This document shows, in pieces, positions 38,750 to 48,973 of a stretch of 64,000 bases of DNA. The stretch comes from Cobetia sp. L2A1 (GTDB lineage: Bacteria > Pseudomonadota > Gammaproteobacteria > Pseudomonadales > Halomonadaceae), in contig NZ_CP047025.1 of NCBI RefSeq assembly GCF_009796845.1, positions 3,658,001 to 3,722,000 of the forward strand. Direction: 5' to 3'. The position numbers and the translations under genes were made by a program. Position 1 is the stretch's first letter. Each line of letters starts with the position of its first letter. The notes beneath the pieces are model-generated. The model saw only the letters and a program-made list of their open reading frames with translations, was not told the DNA's origin and ran no database searches.

Positions 38750-40318
38750 TTGAGTGATTCTGTCCCCGCCTCACCCCTACTGCCCGCCAATGCCGGCGAT
38801 AAAAGCCTTGGCTCTGACGATGATGCATCGCTGCTCAAGCTGGCCGCCATCGACCTTGGCTCCAACAGCTTTCACTTACTGCTGGCCAATTATCAGGAGG
38901 GTCAGTTGCAGGTAGTTGCCAAGCAGGGTGAGAAGGTCCAGCTAGCCGCAGGCCTCGACGAAGACGGCATGCTCAGTGAAGAGGCCATGGAACGAGCACT
39001 TAATTGCCTTGGTCAGTTCGCGCCCTTCATCGATGGAATCGAGGCTGACAATCTACGCATCGTGGGCACCAACGCATTACGCGCTGCCCACAACAGTCAA
39101 ATATTGATCGACCGTGCCGAAGCATTGCTGGGACATCCGATCGAGATCATCGCCGGCCGTGAAGAAGCACGCCTCATCTATCTGGGGGCAGCTCACGCGC
39201 TGGCTGACGTGCATGGGAAACGCCTGATCATCGACATTGGTGGCGGCTCTACCGAATTCATCATTGGTGAGCAGTTCGAGCCCCAGCTATTGGAAAGTCT
39301 GCACATGGGCTGCGTCGCCTATACCAGGGCCTTTTTCACTGACGGCGAGATCAGCGAGAAGCGCATGCGACGTGCAGAGCTTGCCGCCCGCTCGGAATTG
39401 GCCAGCATTCAGCGCAGCTATCGTGAGATGGGTTGGGATGACCCTGTGGGTTCGTCGGGCACCATCAAGGCGGCCGCCAGCGTACTGGAAGCTCATGGAT
39501 GGGCAGCACATGGACTCGTCACACGCGAAGGACTCCAGCGTCTGCGCACAGCACTGCTGGGCTTCAAACGCCTCGACAAGGTCAATCTCCCGGGCTTGAA
39601 AAGCGATCGAGCGTCGGTGTTCCCCGCAGGTATCGCCATCCTGTGCGCGGTGTTTGAATCCCTTGAACTTGAACAGTTACGTTACTCAGATGGGGCGCTG
39701 CGTGAGGGCGTATTGTTTGACCTGGTCGGCCGCAATACTGCCGAAGACTCCCGCATTACGGCCATCGATCTGCTGCGGCGTCGCTATGCAATTGATACTC
39801 GGCATGCTGATAACGTACGTACTACCGCGCTCGCCCTGTTCGATCAGGTTGCAGAGGATTGGACACTCGGCGCGACATCTCGTCAGATGCTGGCGTGGGC
39901 AGCAGAGCTGCACGAGGTTGGCCAGGCCGTTTCGCATAGCCAGTTCCATCGGCATGGCGCCTACCTGATCGAGCACTCCGACCTGGAGGGTTTCTCACGG
40001 CCAGAACAGAAAGCGCTGGCCTTCCTGGTACGCGCTCACCGCCGCAAGTTTGCCACCCGTGAACTAGCCAGTCTGCCACTGACACTACAGCCGCGAATCG
40101 CACGCCTGGCTCGCCTGCTACGCATTGCGGTAATGCTCAATCATTCGCGCCCAGAGCAGCCGGTACTCGGCACATGCCTTAACGCACAAGGCGATGAGCT
40201 AACGCTCTCGTTGGCCGAGGAATATCGTGACCACAGCCTGATCCATGATGACTTGAGTCAGGAAAGCGTATTGCAGAAAGCCGCTGACATGACGCTGACC
40301 CTCGAGGACTTTGACTAG
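38750..40318 (+). CDS. ppx: Exopolyphosphatase
   Basis: Releases phosphate from the ends of polyphosphate, the opposite of Ppk. ASKHA-fold motifs: LAAIDLGSNSFHLLLA (about residues 29-44), the IIDIGGGSTEFIIG phosphate loop (about 160-173), GSSGTIKAA, and a C-terminal HD-like helical domain (about 320-520; HEVGQAVSHSQFHRHGAY). The start is a TTG at 38750 with AAAGGA upstream. 522 residues, near E. coli 513. Convergent with tilS. Confidence 0.95.
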   Translation: MSDSVPASPLLPANAGDKSLGSDDDASLLKLAAIDLGSNSFHLLLANYQEGQLQVVAKQGEKVQLAAGLDEDGMLSEEAMERALNCLGQFAPFIDGIEADNLRIVGTNALRAAHNSQILIDRAEALLGHPIEIIAGREEARLIYLGAAHALADVHGKRLIIDIGGGSTEFIIGEQFEPQLLESLHMGCVAYTRAFFTDGEISEKRMRRAELAARSELASIQRSYREMGWDDPVGSSGTIKAAASVLEAHGWAAHGLVTREGLQRLRTALLGFKRLDKVNLPGLKSDRASVFPAGIAILCAVFESLELEQLRYSDGALREGVLFDLVGRNTAEDSRITAIDLLRRRYAIDTRHADNVRTTALALFDQVAEDWTLGATSRQMLAWAAELHEVGQAVSHSQFHRHGAYLIEHSDLEGFSRPEQKALAFLVRAHRRKFATRELASLPLTLQPRIARLARLLRIAVMLNHSRPEQPVLGTCLNAQGDELTLSLAEEYRDHSLIHDDLSQESVLQKAADMTLTLEDFD

Positions 40319-40353
40319 CCATTACGTGATTTCCAGCCTAGCAGCATCGGGAC

Positions 40354-41751
40354 TCAAGGCTGATCGTGTGGGGCTAGTAGCCACCAGCCCCGCGCCGGAT
40401 GCCATATTCCTTCGATCCGCTCCTCACTTACCGCTTTGGCTGCCTCTTCACATTGTCGACTTGCTCCCGTCATCTGCCTCGCCACACGCAGCAGGTGACG
40501 CTGCCAAGGAGGAATATCGGCTTCCTGCAACAACCGCTTGAGGTCGCGTCGACCACGCCCCGGTACACGTAACATATCGCCGGGCTGTCGCGGCGTGATA
40601 TTCACCGTGTCAGGGTCTCTCCCCAGTGCGTGCCATGCCAAACGTGCCTGAGCCTCCAGTGCATACCCTGCATCAGCATCTCCTTCGGCATCAGCATCAA
40701 CCTCAGTGACCTTCCACCACAGCTGGCCCCGCCAAGCACGTACTACCACAGCATGCCGAGTATTCGCCCACCGCACCTCACCCACCGATGCTGATGGCGT
40801 CATGATCAACTGCTGCACACTCATTAGCCGCCCCCGTGGTGGCACCGGCCAGTCTCTCGCGTGACACAGATGCCGCAGCACCAACCGCTGACGCGCCTCC
40901 CCCAACATGGCGAGCCTTGCTTGCGACAGACGCAGCGAATCATCGTCGGTGCTCGGCGAAACTTCCAGTAGTAAAGGTGCCAGCAGTTCAGCGGCCAGCT
41001 CCTCCAGCAACTGCTGCTCTTCCTGCAGATGATGTGCCGATCGCGCCAGACTGGTAGTTGCCTGTGGCCAGCGCTCTTCAAGCTTCGGCACGACAACATG
41101 ACGTAGATAGTTGCGATCGAAATGTTGATCAGCATTACTGGGGTCTTCGCACCAGTCGCGCGTCGCGCACATATCCTGCTCTCTCGCTAATGCTGCAAGT
41201 TCGCGTCGCGAGACGTTCAGCAATGGCCGCACTAGCCGGGCTGCCCCCCTGGCCCCCAGTCTCAGCGAACGCTCATCCGGCATAGCCGCCAGCCCGCGCC
41301 CACCACTACCTCGTAGAGCATTGAGCAGCAATGTCTCGGCTTGATCATCACAATGTTGCGCCAGCCACAAGCTGTCGCCGTCGCGCGCGCAGTCAGCCAG
41401 CGCAGCCAGGCGTCCCTCACGTGCGGCAGCCTCAAGCCCGCGAGCCTTCAGCACCGTGTCAGATAACGCCAGATGGCGCACACTGAGCGGTAAGCCCAGT
41501 TGTGAGGCGACTCGTCGTGCGAAACATTCAAACGCATCATTGGCCTCCTGCAGGCCATGATGCACGTGCACCAGTCGCAGACGCCGAGGGCAATCATGTG
41601 CGGCCCGCGCCGCCAGACGCGCCAGCATCACCGAATCCAGCCCTCCGGACAGCGCGATCCATACCGTATGATCAGCAGCGGTGTTCGCCAGCGCACGCTG
41701 AACAGCAGCCAGCACGAGGGACATGGGCATCTCGCATAGCGGGAGAGGCAT
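40354..41751 (-). CDS. tilS: tRNA(Ile)-lysidine synthetase
   Basis: Converts cytidine 34 of tRNA-Ile2 to lysidine so that it reads AUA. The N-type ATP pyrophosphatase P-loop is ALSGGLDSVM (residues 33-42), followed by VHVHHGLQ and WLAQHCDDQAETLLLNALRGSGG. The start at 41751 has AGGAG upstream and gives 465 residues; the C-terminal region has the TilS substrate-binding and C-terminal domains (RVPGRGRRDLKRLLQEADIP, WHPARGWWLL). Last gene of the minus-strand block, after accA and its terminator. Confidence 0.95.
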   Translation of the reverse strand: MPLPLCEMPMSLVLAAVQRALANTAADHTVWIALSGGLDSVMLARLAARAAHDCPRRLRLVHVHHGLQEANDAFECFARRVASQLGLPLSVRHLALSDTVLKARGLEAAAREGRLAALADCARDGDSLWLAQHCDDQAETLLLNALRGSGGRGLAAMPDERSLRLGARGAARLVRPLLNVSRRELAALAREQDMCATRDWCEDPSNADQHFDRNYLRHVVVPKLEERWPQATTSLARSAHHLQEEQQLLEELAAELLAPLLLEVSPSTDDDSLRLSQARLAMLGEARQRLVLRHLCHARDWPVPPRGRLMSVQQLIMTPSASVGEVRWANTRHAVVVRAWRGQLWWKVTEVDADAEGDADAGYALEAQARLAWHALGRDPDTVNITPRQPGDMLRVPGRGRRDLKRLLQEADIPPWQRHLLRVARQMTGASRQCEEAAKAVSEERIEGIWHPARGWWLLAPHDQP

Positions 41752-41838
41752 ATGGACTCCTGAGTAAAGGGACGCACGTAGTGGGATGTGAGTTTACGCA
41801 CGACCTATAACGCGATCTTCCGCGCACTCTGCAACGAA

Positions 41839-41872
41839 AAGACGCCCCCGGAAGGCTTCCGGGGGCGTCTTG
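41839..41872 (-). terminator. Terminator of accA
   Basis: A near-perfect 34-base palindrome with AAGACGCCCCCGGAAG as left arm, followed on the minus strand by TTTT. It lies 46 bases after the accA stop, so the tilS gene beyond it probably has its own transcription. Confidence 0.9.
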
Positions 41873-41917
41873 ATAATCGTATGTCAGCTCGACAACCGTT
41901 CAGAGCTGCTTACTCGC

Positions 41918-42871
41918 TCAGGCCGGAGCACCGTAGCTCATCAGACGCTTGTAGCGGCGATCCAGCAGGGCTTCCGTATCCAGCGCGCCAAGACGCTCCA
42001 GACCTTCACCCAACACCGCCTTGATGCTGTCGGCAGTCGCTTGCGGGTTGCGATGCGCGCCCCCCAGCGGCTCCTTGATCATATTATCGACGAAGCCCAG
42101 CTCCTTGAGGCGCGAGGCCGTGATGCCCATGGCATCAGCCGCATCAGCTGCACGCTCTGCACTCTTCCACAGAATGGAGGCGCAACCTTCCGGCGAGATC
42201 ACCGAGTAGGTGGAGTATTGCAGCATGTTCAGCTCATCACATACGCCAATGGCCAGTGCACCACCGGAACCACCCTCGCCGATCACGGTAGAGATGATCG
42301 GCGTCTTCAGGCGAGACATGACGGCCAGATTATAGGCGATGGCCTCTGACTGACCACGCTCCTCGGCACCGATACCCGGATAAGCACCTGGGGTATCGAT
42401 GAAGGTCAGGATCGGCATCTTGAAACGCTCTGCCATTTCCATCAGGCGACACGCCTTGCGGTAGCCTTCCGGACGCGGCATACCGAAGTTGCGGCGAACC
42501 TTTTCCTTTACGTCACGACCTTTCTGGTGGCCAATCACCATCACCGGCTTGTCGTCGATACGTGCGATACCGCCGACCAGTGCTGCATCATCAGCGTAGT
42601 GACGGTCACCGTGTAGCTCGTCGAAGTCCGAGAACAGATTCTCAAGATAATCGAGGGTATACGGACGCTGCGGATGGCGCGCCAGCTGGGTAACCTGCCA
42701 GGCACCGAGGTCCTTGAAGATGGACTCGGTGAGCTTGGTACTCTTGCCCTGCAGGCGCTCGATCTCATCAGCCAGACTCACCTGGGAGTCGTTACCGACC
42801 AGACGGAGTTCCTCGATCTTGGCCTGCAGCTCAGCGATCGGCTGTTCAAAGTCCAGATAATTGGGATTCAT
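41918..42871 (-). CDS. accA: Acetyl-CoA carboxylase carboxyltransferase subunit alpha
   Basis: With AccD, transfers carboxyl from biotin to acetyl-CoA, the first committed step of fatty acid synthesis. The start at 42871 matches the family N-terminus [15 protein letters not shown]. Conserved: [59 protein letters not shown] and [13 protein letters not shown]. 317 residues. It lies 236 bases after dnaE, with a candidate promoter in between. Confidence 0.97.
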   Translation of the reverse strand: MNPNYLDFEQPIAELQAKIEELRLVGNDSQVSLADEIERLQGKSTKLTESIFKDLGAWQVTQLARHPQRPYTLDYLENLFSDFDELHGDRHYADDAALVGGIARIDDKPVMVIGHQKGRDVKEKVRRNFGMPRPEGYRKACRLMEMAERFKMPILTFIDTPGAYPGIGAEERGQSEAIAYNLAVMSRLKTPIISTVIGEGGSGGALAIGVCDELNMLQYSTYSVISPEGCASILWKSAERAADAADAMGITASRLKELGFVDNMIKEPLGGAHRNPQATADSIKAVLGEGLERLGALDTEALLDRRYKRLMSYGAPA

Positions 42872-42999
42872 AAGGCGTTTCGTTCGTCGTCTCGGGCAGC
42901 CAGGAAAGCGAGTCGGCCGGGTCACTCCCCCTGAGCGAACGCTCAGGCGATCTGTGGCTCGCGGCGGTCACAGTCGGCATGGAAAAAAGATAGAAGAGC

Positions 43000-43028
43000 A
43001 TTATCGCACCCTGTTCGACAGGTGCAAA
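43000..43028 (-). promoter_or_regulatory. Possible accA promoter
   Basis: On the minus strand TTTGCA (43028-43023) and GATAAT (43005-43000) are 17 bases apart, four and five of six consensus matches, about 130 bases upstream of accA. Confidence 0.4.
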
Positions 43029-43107
43029 CCTTGCCCGCCTGTATCATTGCTTGTTCACATTATTCCGACAGCAAACCGGTAACGCCAGTGCCTGCTGTCG
43101 GAGGACA

Positions 43108-46100
43108 TCAATCTCGATACTTGAGGCGTACGCCCCGCTGCCCTTCCACCTCGCCTAGCTGCACCAGTAGCTCATCACTGGGAGACACTCGCCAATTCTC
43201 CCCTAGCTCCAGCCAGGCTTCGGCGGAGGCATTACGGTAACGCAGGCGCATTGGCAGGCCTTCACGCGCAAGATGCGGGGTCAGTAAATTCGACAGATCG
43301 CGTGTGAAACGCCCGCTGATATCGTCAGCGACAACACTTATTTCTACCGCCTCACCGAAGCGCATCCGCGCATCGATAATCGGCGTAACATCTTTGCCGC
43401 GCAGCCGCAGGCCACCGGAATAATCATCCTGACTGACCTCACCTTCGACAATCACTATCGTGTCTGGTGCCAGCTTATTGCGCACTTGATCATAAAGCTC
43501 ACCGAACATCGATGCCTCTATGCGACCGGTGCGATCATCCAGTGTCACGAAAGCCATGGTGTCGCCACGTTTTGACTTCATGGTGCGCATGGCAATGACC
43601 AGCCCGGCAATACGCTGCGGCTCACGCGAGGGCTTCAGGTCGCTGATACGCGCATTGATGAAGCGCTTGAGCTCCCCTTCATACTCATCGATGGGATGAC
43701 CGGTCAGATAGAGGCCCAACGTCGTCTTCTCACCGGCCAGACGTTCCTTGTCGGTCCACTCACGTGCCTTGCGATAGCCTGCGTAAACATCCTTTTCAGG
43801 CTCACTGAAGGCATCACCAAACATGTCGATGATCCCCACGTCATTATTGGCGTGATTCTGCGATGCGGCCTTGAGTGCATCCTCCACGGCCAGCATCAGC
43901 ACTGCACGTGACGGACCGATGTTATCCAGCGCACCAGAGCGGATCAGTGCTTCCAGGGTGCGCTTGTTGATTTTCTTGGCATCGATACGCTTGCAGAAAT
44001 CGAAGATATCACTGTACGGGCCGCCCTCGGCACGTGCGCTGACGATCGCCTCGATGGGTCCCTCGCCAACCCCGCGAATGGCGCCCAATCCATAGACCAC
44101 GCGACCTTCCAGATCGACAGTAAACTTGTAGCCACCGATGTTGACATCCGGCGGTGTCACCGTCAGGCCGATATGACGACATTCCTCGATCAGCGGCACC
44201 ACCTTTTCGATGGTCTGCATCTCAGTGGAAATGACCGCCGCCATGAACGGGCCTGGATAATGCGCTTTCAGCCAACCAGTCTGGTAGGACACCAGGCCAT
44301 AGGCTGCCGAGTGTGACTTGTTGAAGCCGTAACCCGCGAACTTCTCCACCAGGTCAAAGATGTTACCGGCAAGGTCTTTATCAATATCCTTGTCGGCACA
44401 CCCTTCCATGAAGCCGGCACGTTGCTTGGCCATTTCTTCCGGCTTCTTCTTGCCCATCGCACGGCGCAGCATATCGGCCTGACCTAGCGTATAGCCGGCC
44501 AGTACCTGTGCGATCTGCATGACCTGTTCCTGATACAGGATGATGCCATAGGTCGGTTCCAGTACTGGCTTGAGTAGCTCGTGCTGATAGTCCGGGTGTG
44601 GATAAGATACTTCGGCACGACCATGCTTACGGTTGATGAAGTCATCCACCATGCCGGACTGCAACGGGCCGGGGCGGAACAACGCCACCAAAGCGATCAT
44701 GTCTTCAAGACAATCGGGCTTGAGCTTCTTGATCAGCTCCTTCATGCCACGCGATTCCAGCTGGAAGACGGCTGTTGTTTCCGCCTTCTGCAGCATGTCG
44801 AAGGTCTTGGCGTCATCCAGCGGGATGTCCTCGATCTCCAGCGCTCCAAGCCCTTCACGCGCACGGATCTTGTCGACCATCTCGGTTGCCCAGTCGATGA
44901 TGGTCAGGGTGCGTAACCCCAGGAAGTCGAACTTGACCAGCCCGGCTTCCTCGACGTCGTTCTTGTCGAACTGGACGACCAGACCGTTGCCATCTTCGTC
45001 GCACAGCAACGGCGCAAAGTCGGTAAGCTTGGTCGGTGCAATCACCACGCCGCCAGCGTGCTTGCCGGTACCACGCGTGGTGCCCTCGAGCTTGAGGGCC
45101 ATTTCCCAGATTTCCTGAATTTCCTCGTCGTTCTCGACGAATTCCTTGAGCTGCGGTTCCTGCTCAATGGCCTTCTCAAGCGTAATACCCACTTCAAAGG
45201 GGATCAGCTTGGAGAGCTTGTCACCCATCGAGTACGGCTTACCTTGAGCACGCGCCACATCACGCACCACGGCCTTGGCAGTCATGGTGCCGAAAGTGAC
45301 GATCTGTGATACCGCGTTACGCCCGTAGCGTTCGGCCACATAATCAATGACACGATCACGCTTTTCCATGCAGAAATCGACGTCAAAATCGGGCATCGAG
45401 ACACGTTCCGGATTCAGGAAGCGCTCAAACAGCAGATCGTATTCCAATGGGTCAAGATCGGTGATCTTCTGAGCATAGGCGACCAGCGAACCGGCACCGG
45501 AACCACGCCCCGGGCCGACCGGTACGCCGTTGTCCTTGCCCCACTGAATGAAGTCCATCACGATCAGGAAGTAGCCGGGGAAGCCCATCTGCAGGATGAT
45601 ATCGAGCTCGAAATCCAGCCGCGTGCGATAGCGCTGCTCAATCTCGGCCCAGGCATTGGTGCCCCGCGGATGTTTGATCAGCGGATACAATTTGTCGAGA
45701 CGTTCCGTCAGGCCATCATGTGAAACCTTGCGGAAGAATTCATCCATCGTCATGCCGTCCGGCACCGGAAATTCGGGCAGGAAGTAAGTTCCCAACTGGA
45801 CGGTAACCGAGCAACGCGCCGCGATCAGCACACTATTTTCGAGCGCCTCGGGAATGTCGGAGAACAGCTCACCCATCTCCTCAGCGGTCTTGAGATACTG
45901 CTCATCGCTATAACGGGTTTCGCGGCGCGGGTCGTCCAGCGCCTTGCCCTCTCCAATGGAGACTCGTGTCTCGTGCGCCCAGTAATCGTCACGTTTGAGG
46001 AAGCGCACATCGTTGGTCGCGACCACGGCAGTATCGGTCGCCTCGGCAAGGGCTACCGAGAGATGAAGACACTCCTCCTCGTACTGACGTTGCGTACGTG

Positions 46101-46608
46101 TCAGCTCCAGATAGAAACGATCACCGAAGACTGCCTTCCACTCGGCCAGCAAGGCGCGGGCGCTATCCTCGTGATCGGACAACAGATGGCGGCCAATTTC
46201 GCCTTCACGACCACCCGACAGCACGATCAACCCTTCAGCTTGATCGAATATCCACTGCTTTTCCAGATAGGCCTTGCCCTGCTTCTGGCCGTCAGTCCAG
46301 CCACGTGAGATCAGCTCGGTCAGATTACGATAGCCAGTCTCATTCATCGCCAGCAAGGTGATGCGGTACGGACGCGTGACATCCTGAGAGTTGATCAGCC
46401 ACAGATCAGACCCGATGATCGGCTTGATCCCCGCACTCCGCGCATTGGTATAGAACTTGACCAACCCGAACAGATTGGCCTCATCCGTGACGGCTACCGC
46501 CGGTTGACCTGCGGCAGCCGTTGCCTTGATCAGCGGCTTTACGCCGGGCAGGCCATCGACAAGAGAGAACTCGGAGTGAACGCGCAGGTGAACAAAGGGC
46601 GTGGTCAT
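43108..46608 (-). CDS. dnaE: DNA polymerase III alpha subunit
   Basis: Catalytic subunit of the replicative polymerase. The PHP domain opens with FVHLRVHSEFSLVDGLPGVK; polymerase aspartates lie in the PDFDVDFCMEKRDRVIDYV motif; the helix-hairpin-helix, OB (GLVIAMRTMKSKRGDTMAFV) and tau-binding C-terminus follow. The ATG at 46608 gives 1166 residues against 1160 in E. coli, so it is the expected start, but its ribosome site is poor. The frame stays open another 111 codons upstream, back to a slippery site in rnhB. Confidence 0.96.
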   Translation of the reverse strand: MTTPFVHLRVHSEFSLVDGLPGVKPLIKATAAAGQPAVAVTDEANLFGLVKFYTNARSAGIKPIIGSDLWLINSQDVTRPYRITLLAMNETGYRNLTELISRGWTDGQKQGKAYLEKQWIFDQAEGLIVLSGGREGEIGRHLLSDHEDSARALLAEWKAVFGDRFYLELTRTQRQYEEECLHLSVALAEATDTAVVATNDVRFLKRDDYWAHETRVSIGEGKALDDPRRETRYSDEQYLKTAEEMGELFSDIPEALENSVLIAARCSVTVQLGTYFLPEFPVPDGMTMDEFFRKVSHDGLTERLDKLYPLIKHPRGTNAWAEIEQRYRTRLDFELDIILQMGFPGYFLIVMDFIQWGKDNGVPVGPGRGSGAGSLVAYAQKITDLDPLEYDLLFERFLNPERVSMPDFDVDFCMEKRDRVIDYVAERYGRNAVSQIVTFGTMTAKAVVRDVARAQGKPYSMGDKLSKLIPFEVGITLEKAIEQEPQLKEFVENDEEIQEIWEMALKLEGTTRGTGKHAGGVVIAPTKLTDFAPLLCDEDGNGLVVQFDKNDVEEAGLVKFDFLGLRTLTIIDWATEMVDKIRAREGLGALEIEDIPLDDAKTFDMLQKAETTAVFQLESRGMKELIKKLKPDCLEDMIALVALFRPGPLQSGMVDDFINRKHGRAEVSYPHPDYQHELLKPVLEPTYGIILYQEQVMQIAQVLAGYTLGQADMLRRAMGKKKPEEMAKQRAGFMEGCADKDIDKDLAGNIFDLVEKFAGYGFNKSHSAAYGLVSYQTGWLKAHYPGPFMAAVISTEMQTIEKVVPLIEECRHIGLTVTPPDVNIGGYKFTVDLEGRVVYGLGAIRGVGEGPIEAIVSARAEGGPYSDIFDFCKRIDAKKINKRTLEALIRSGALDNIGPSRAVLMLAVEDALKAASQNHANNDVGIIDMFGDAFSEPEKDVYAGYRKAREWTDKERLAGEKTTLGLYLTGHPIDEYEGELKRFINARISDLKPSREPQRIAGLVIAMRTMKSKRGDTMAFVTLDDRTGRIEASMFGELYDQVRNKLAPDTIVIVEGEVSQDDYSGGLRLRGKDVTPIIDARMRFGEAVEISVVADDISGRFTRDLSNLLTPHLAREGLPMRLRYRNASAEAWLELGENWRVSPSDELLVQLGEVEGQRGVRLKYRD

Positions 46609-46922
46609 GGAATCGGCTCGTGAAGTCTGCGTGACGGTGAAAGATTTTATCGCGGGTGCTGGCGAGGCGATGGGCCCCACATTGTGAGGCACATCCGTGG
46701 GCAACAGCACATCAAATGCAGGCTTGAAGGATAGCGCGTCGCCTTGCTCGGCTGTAGTGCTGGTATTTTCGACCATGGCTACTGCAGGCTTACCAGAAGA
46801 TGTCTCCTGCTCGACCGCCGTTGTGATAGGCGGCACCTGCGATGCAGGTATCTCTGTCGATATGGAAATATTGGCATCGTACTTGCCGACAGGGGTTGGC
46901 GCCGCGGGCTCACTGGCATCAG
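46609..46922 (-). other. Open frame linking rnhB to dnaE
   Basis: The 314 bases between rnhB and dnaE contain no stop in the dnaE frame. Translated, they are rich in Ala, Pro, Ser, Thr, Glu and Val, like a flexible linker. A GTG at 46836 could start a dnaE form with 76 extra residues, but it has no good ribosome site. Other frames here are also poor in stops, so the open frame alone is weak evidence. Confidence 0.5.
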
Positions 46923-47687
46923 TCAGACCACGGCTTGCGGCTTTTTTTCAGCAGACACTACCGTCTCTTCGACTGGAGTGGACAACGGAACAAGCACATC
47001 TTCCGGTACCACCTGTGGCACATGTCCGGCCATGAAGAGACGCTTGACCGGCCCGAAACTCTTGCGATGCAAGGTGAGGATGCCGTGCGCTTCAATGGCA
47101 GCCTGGTGTTCCCGCGTCGGATAGCCCTTATGGCGCGCAAAGCCGTAGACCGGGAAGTGGCCATCGAGGGCTGCCATCTGAGCATCGCGGTGCACTTTAG
47201 CCAGAATCGAGGCCGCACCGATGGCGGCGTGACGCAGATCACCCTTGACCACCGCCATGCCGGGAATCTCATGGCCCGGCAAGCGATTGCCATCGACCAG
47301 CAGATACTCGGGGCGTACGCCCAGCGCATCGATGGCACGCCGCATGGCCAGATGCGTCGCCTGGTAGATGTTGAGTTCATCGATCTCGTCGCTGGTTGCC
47401 TCAGCAATCGCCCAGGCCCAGGCACGAGTCCGGATCTGTTCAGAAAGGGCCAAGCGCTTCTTCTCGCTGAGCTTCTTAGAATCGGTGATGCCCTCGATGG
47501 GATCACGCGGATCCAGAATCACCGCTGCCGCCACCACTGGCCCGACCAGCGGCCCGCGCCCAACCTCATCGATACCCGCCATCAATTCACCATGATAGGG
47601 AATCACCAGCGCAGGAAAGTCGTCGGCAGGTTTGCGCTTGCGTGCGGGGGGCGTGGGTGCTGTAGAGGCATCGGCAGAGTCAGTCAT
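46923..47687 (-). CDS. rnhB: Ribonuclease HII
   Basis: Removes RNA and single ribonucleotides from DNA. The catalytic acidic residues are in [14 protein letters not shown] (Asp, Glu), LLVDG and the later Asp of [13 protein letters not shown]. 254 residues, some 50 more than the E. coli enzyme: a basic Ala/Pro-rich N-terminal extension (about 30 residues) and a C-terminal tail (about 30) that ends EKKPQAVV. Codons GAA AAA AAG near the end contain the heptamer A AAA AAG. It lies between lpxB and dnaE, as in many gammaproteobacteria. Confidence 0.95.
   Translation of the reverse strand: MTDSADASTAPTPPARKRKPADDFPALVIPYHGELMAGIDEVGRGPLVGPVVAAAVILDPRDPIEGITDSKKLSEKKRLALSEQIRTRAWAWAIAEATSDEIDELNIYQATHLAMRRAIDALGVRPEYLLVDGNRLPGHEIPGMAVVKGDLRHAAIGAASILAKVHRDAQMAALDGHFPVYGFARHKGYPTREHQAAIEAHGILTLHRKSFGPVKRLFMAGHVPQVVPEDVLVPLSTPVEETVVSAEKKPQAVV
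46941..46947 (-). promoter_or_regulatory. Candidate -1 ribosomal slippery heptamer A AAA AAG in rnhB
   Basis: On the minus strand the heptamer is in the correct phase (xxA AAA AAG) within rnhB, six codons before its stop. It is the same heptamer as in the E. coli dnaX frameshift site. After a -1 slip the frame is open for 111 codons and then continues in phase into dnaE. Confidence 0.45.
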
Positions 47688-47819
47688 GGTATCTCGAAGG
47701 CGTCAGACAACAGACAGACCGCTACTGCGATCTGCCTGTCTGGATGAATCAATAGTGGAGTAGAGTCGTGTCAGATCAAAATGATGTCGGCGTAGGTGTC
47801 ACACAGAACAGAAACTGTG

Positions 47820-48971
47820 TCAGCGACCTGCCAGCTCACCGATGGCGCGTGCAGCGGCAGCACTGGCATCGCAGGTCAACTCTCGATGCATGGCTTCGAA
47901 ACGCTCACGCAGCTCGCGCTGACGACAGATGTCGCCAGCAGCGCGTGACAACAAAGGGGCGAGGCTTTCTTCGATGGCTTCAGGAGTCGCAGCATCCTGA
48001 ATCAGCTCCGGCACCAACGTTTCACGGGCAATCAGATTAGGCAGCGAAATCCACTCGGTCTTGACCAGATGACGTGCAATGCGATGTGTCATCGGTGCCA
48101 TGCGATACGCCACTACCATCGGGCGGTGACACAGCAGACATTCAAGCGCTGCTGTGCCCGATGCCAGCAAGACAGCATCTGCGGCTGTCATTGCCTCGCG
48201 TGATTGACCATCCACCAGGTGAATGCGGGTACGATCGAGAGATGCACGATCTTCCATCAGTGCTTCAAGTTCAGTACGCCGGAGAGGCGTAGCAGCGGGA
48301 ATGATGACTTCAAGGTCAGGGTAACGCAGACACAGCCGCTCAATAGCGGACAGGAAGGTATCACCAAGGAAACGAATTTCGTTACCGCGTGAACCCGGCA
48401 ACACAGCGAGCAGCTGAACCTCAGGATCGAGGCCCAATTGCTCACGTGCAGCAGCGCGGTCGTCTATCAATGGCAGCTCGTCAGCCAGCGGATGACCCAC
48501 GAAGGTCACCGGCACCTGATGCTCACGATAAAAAGCTGCCTCGAAGGGCAGGAAGGTCAGCATGCGATCAACCGCGCGACGGATCGTCTTCACACGCCCC
48601 TGCCGCCAAGCCCACACAGAAGGGCTGACATAGTGCGCGGTAGTGATACCGCGCTTGCGCAGACGTAGCTCGAGCCCAAGATTGAAGTCCGGTGCGTCGA
48701 TGCCGATCATCACGTCCGGCTGCCATTCCAGCGCATCGCGCAGCAAATGACGACGTACCTTGATCAGCTCCGGCAGGTGCTTGAGCACCTCCACTAGCCC
48801 CATCACGGAAAGAGTCTCTAGCGGATAGAGACTGTCGAAGCCCTCAGTCTGCATGCGCGGACCGCCAATACCTCGAAACTCGACGTCGGGGTAACGTGCC
48901 TTGAGCGCACGCATTAGACTAGCGCCGAGGATGTCACCGGAGAGCTCCCCGGCTACCAGATAGATGCGCAT
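47820..48971 (-). CDS. lpxB: Lipid-A-disaccharide synthase
   Basis: Inner-membrane-associated GT19 glycosyltransferase that joins UDP-2,3-diacylglucosamine and lipid X. Signatures: [49 protein letters not shown] (here [16 protein letters not shown]) and [13 protein letters not shown]. 383 residues. Two bases separate it from lpxA upstream. Confidence 0.96.
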   Translation of the reverse strand: MRIYLVAGELSGDILGASLMRALKARYPDVEFRGIGGPRMQTEGFDSLYPLETLSVMGLVEVLKHLPELIKVRRHLLRDALEWQPDVMIGIDAPDFNLGLELRLRKRGITTAHYVSPSVWAWRQGRVKTIRRAVDRMLTFLPFEAAFYREHQVPVTFVGHPLADELPLIDDRAAAREQLGLDPEVQLLAVLPGSRGNEIRFLGDTFLSAIERLCLRYPDLEVIIPAATPLRRTELEALMEDRASLDRTRIHLVDGQSREAMTAADAVLLASGTAALECLLCHRPMVVAYRMAPMTHRIARHLVKTEWISLPNLIARETLVPELIQDAATPEAIEESLAPLLSRAAGDICRQRELRERFEAMHRELTCDASAAAARAIGELAGR

Positions 48972-48973
48972 GC

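Noticed and set aside
42930..42947. CCTGAGCGAACGCTCAGG palindrome upstream of accA
   Set aside because: Short stem with a two-base loop and no T run; chance or minor structure cannot be excluded.
46842..47747. 300-codon plus-strand frame opposite rnhB
   Set aside because: Antisense shadow of a conserved gene; it does show that stop-free frames are common here, which weakens the rnhB-dnaE frame argument.
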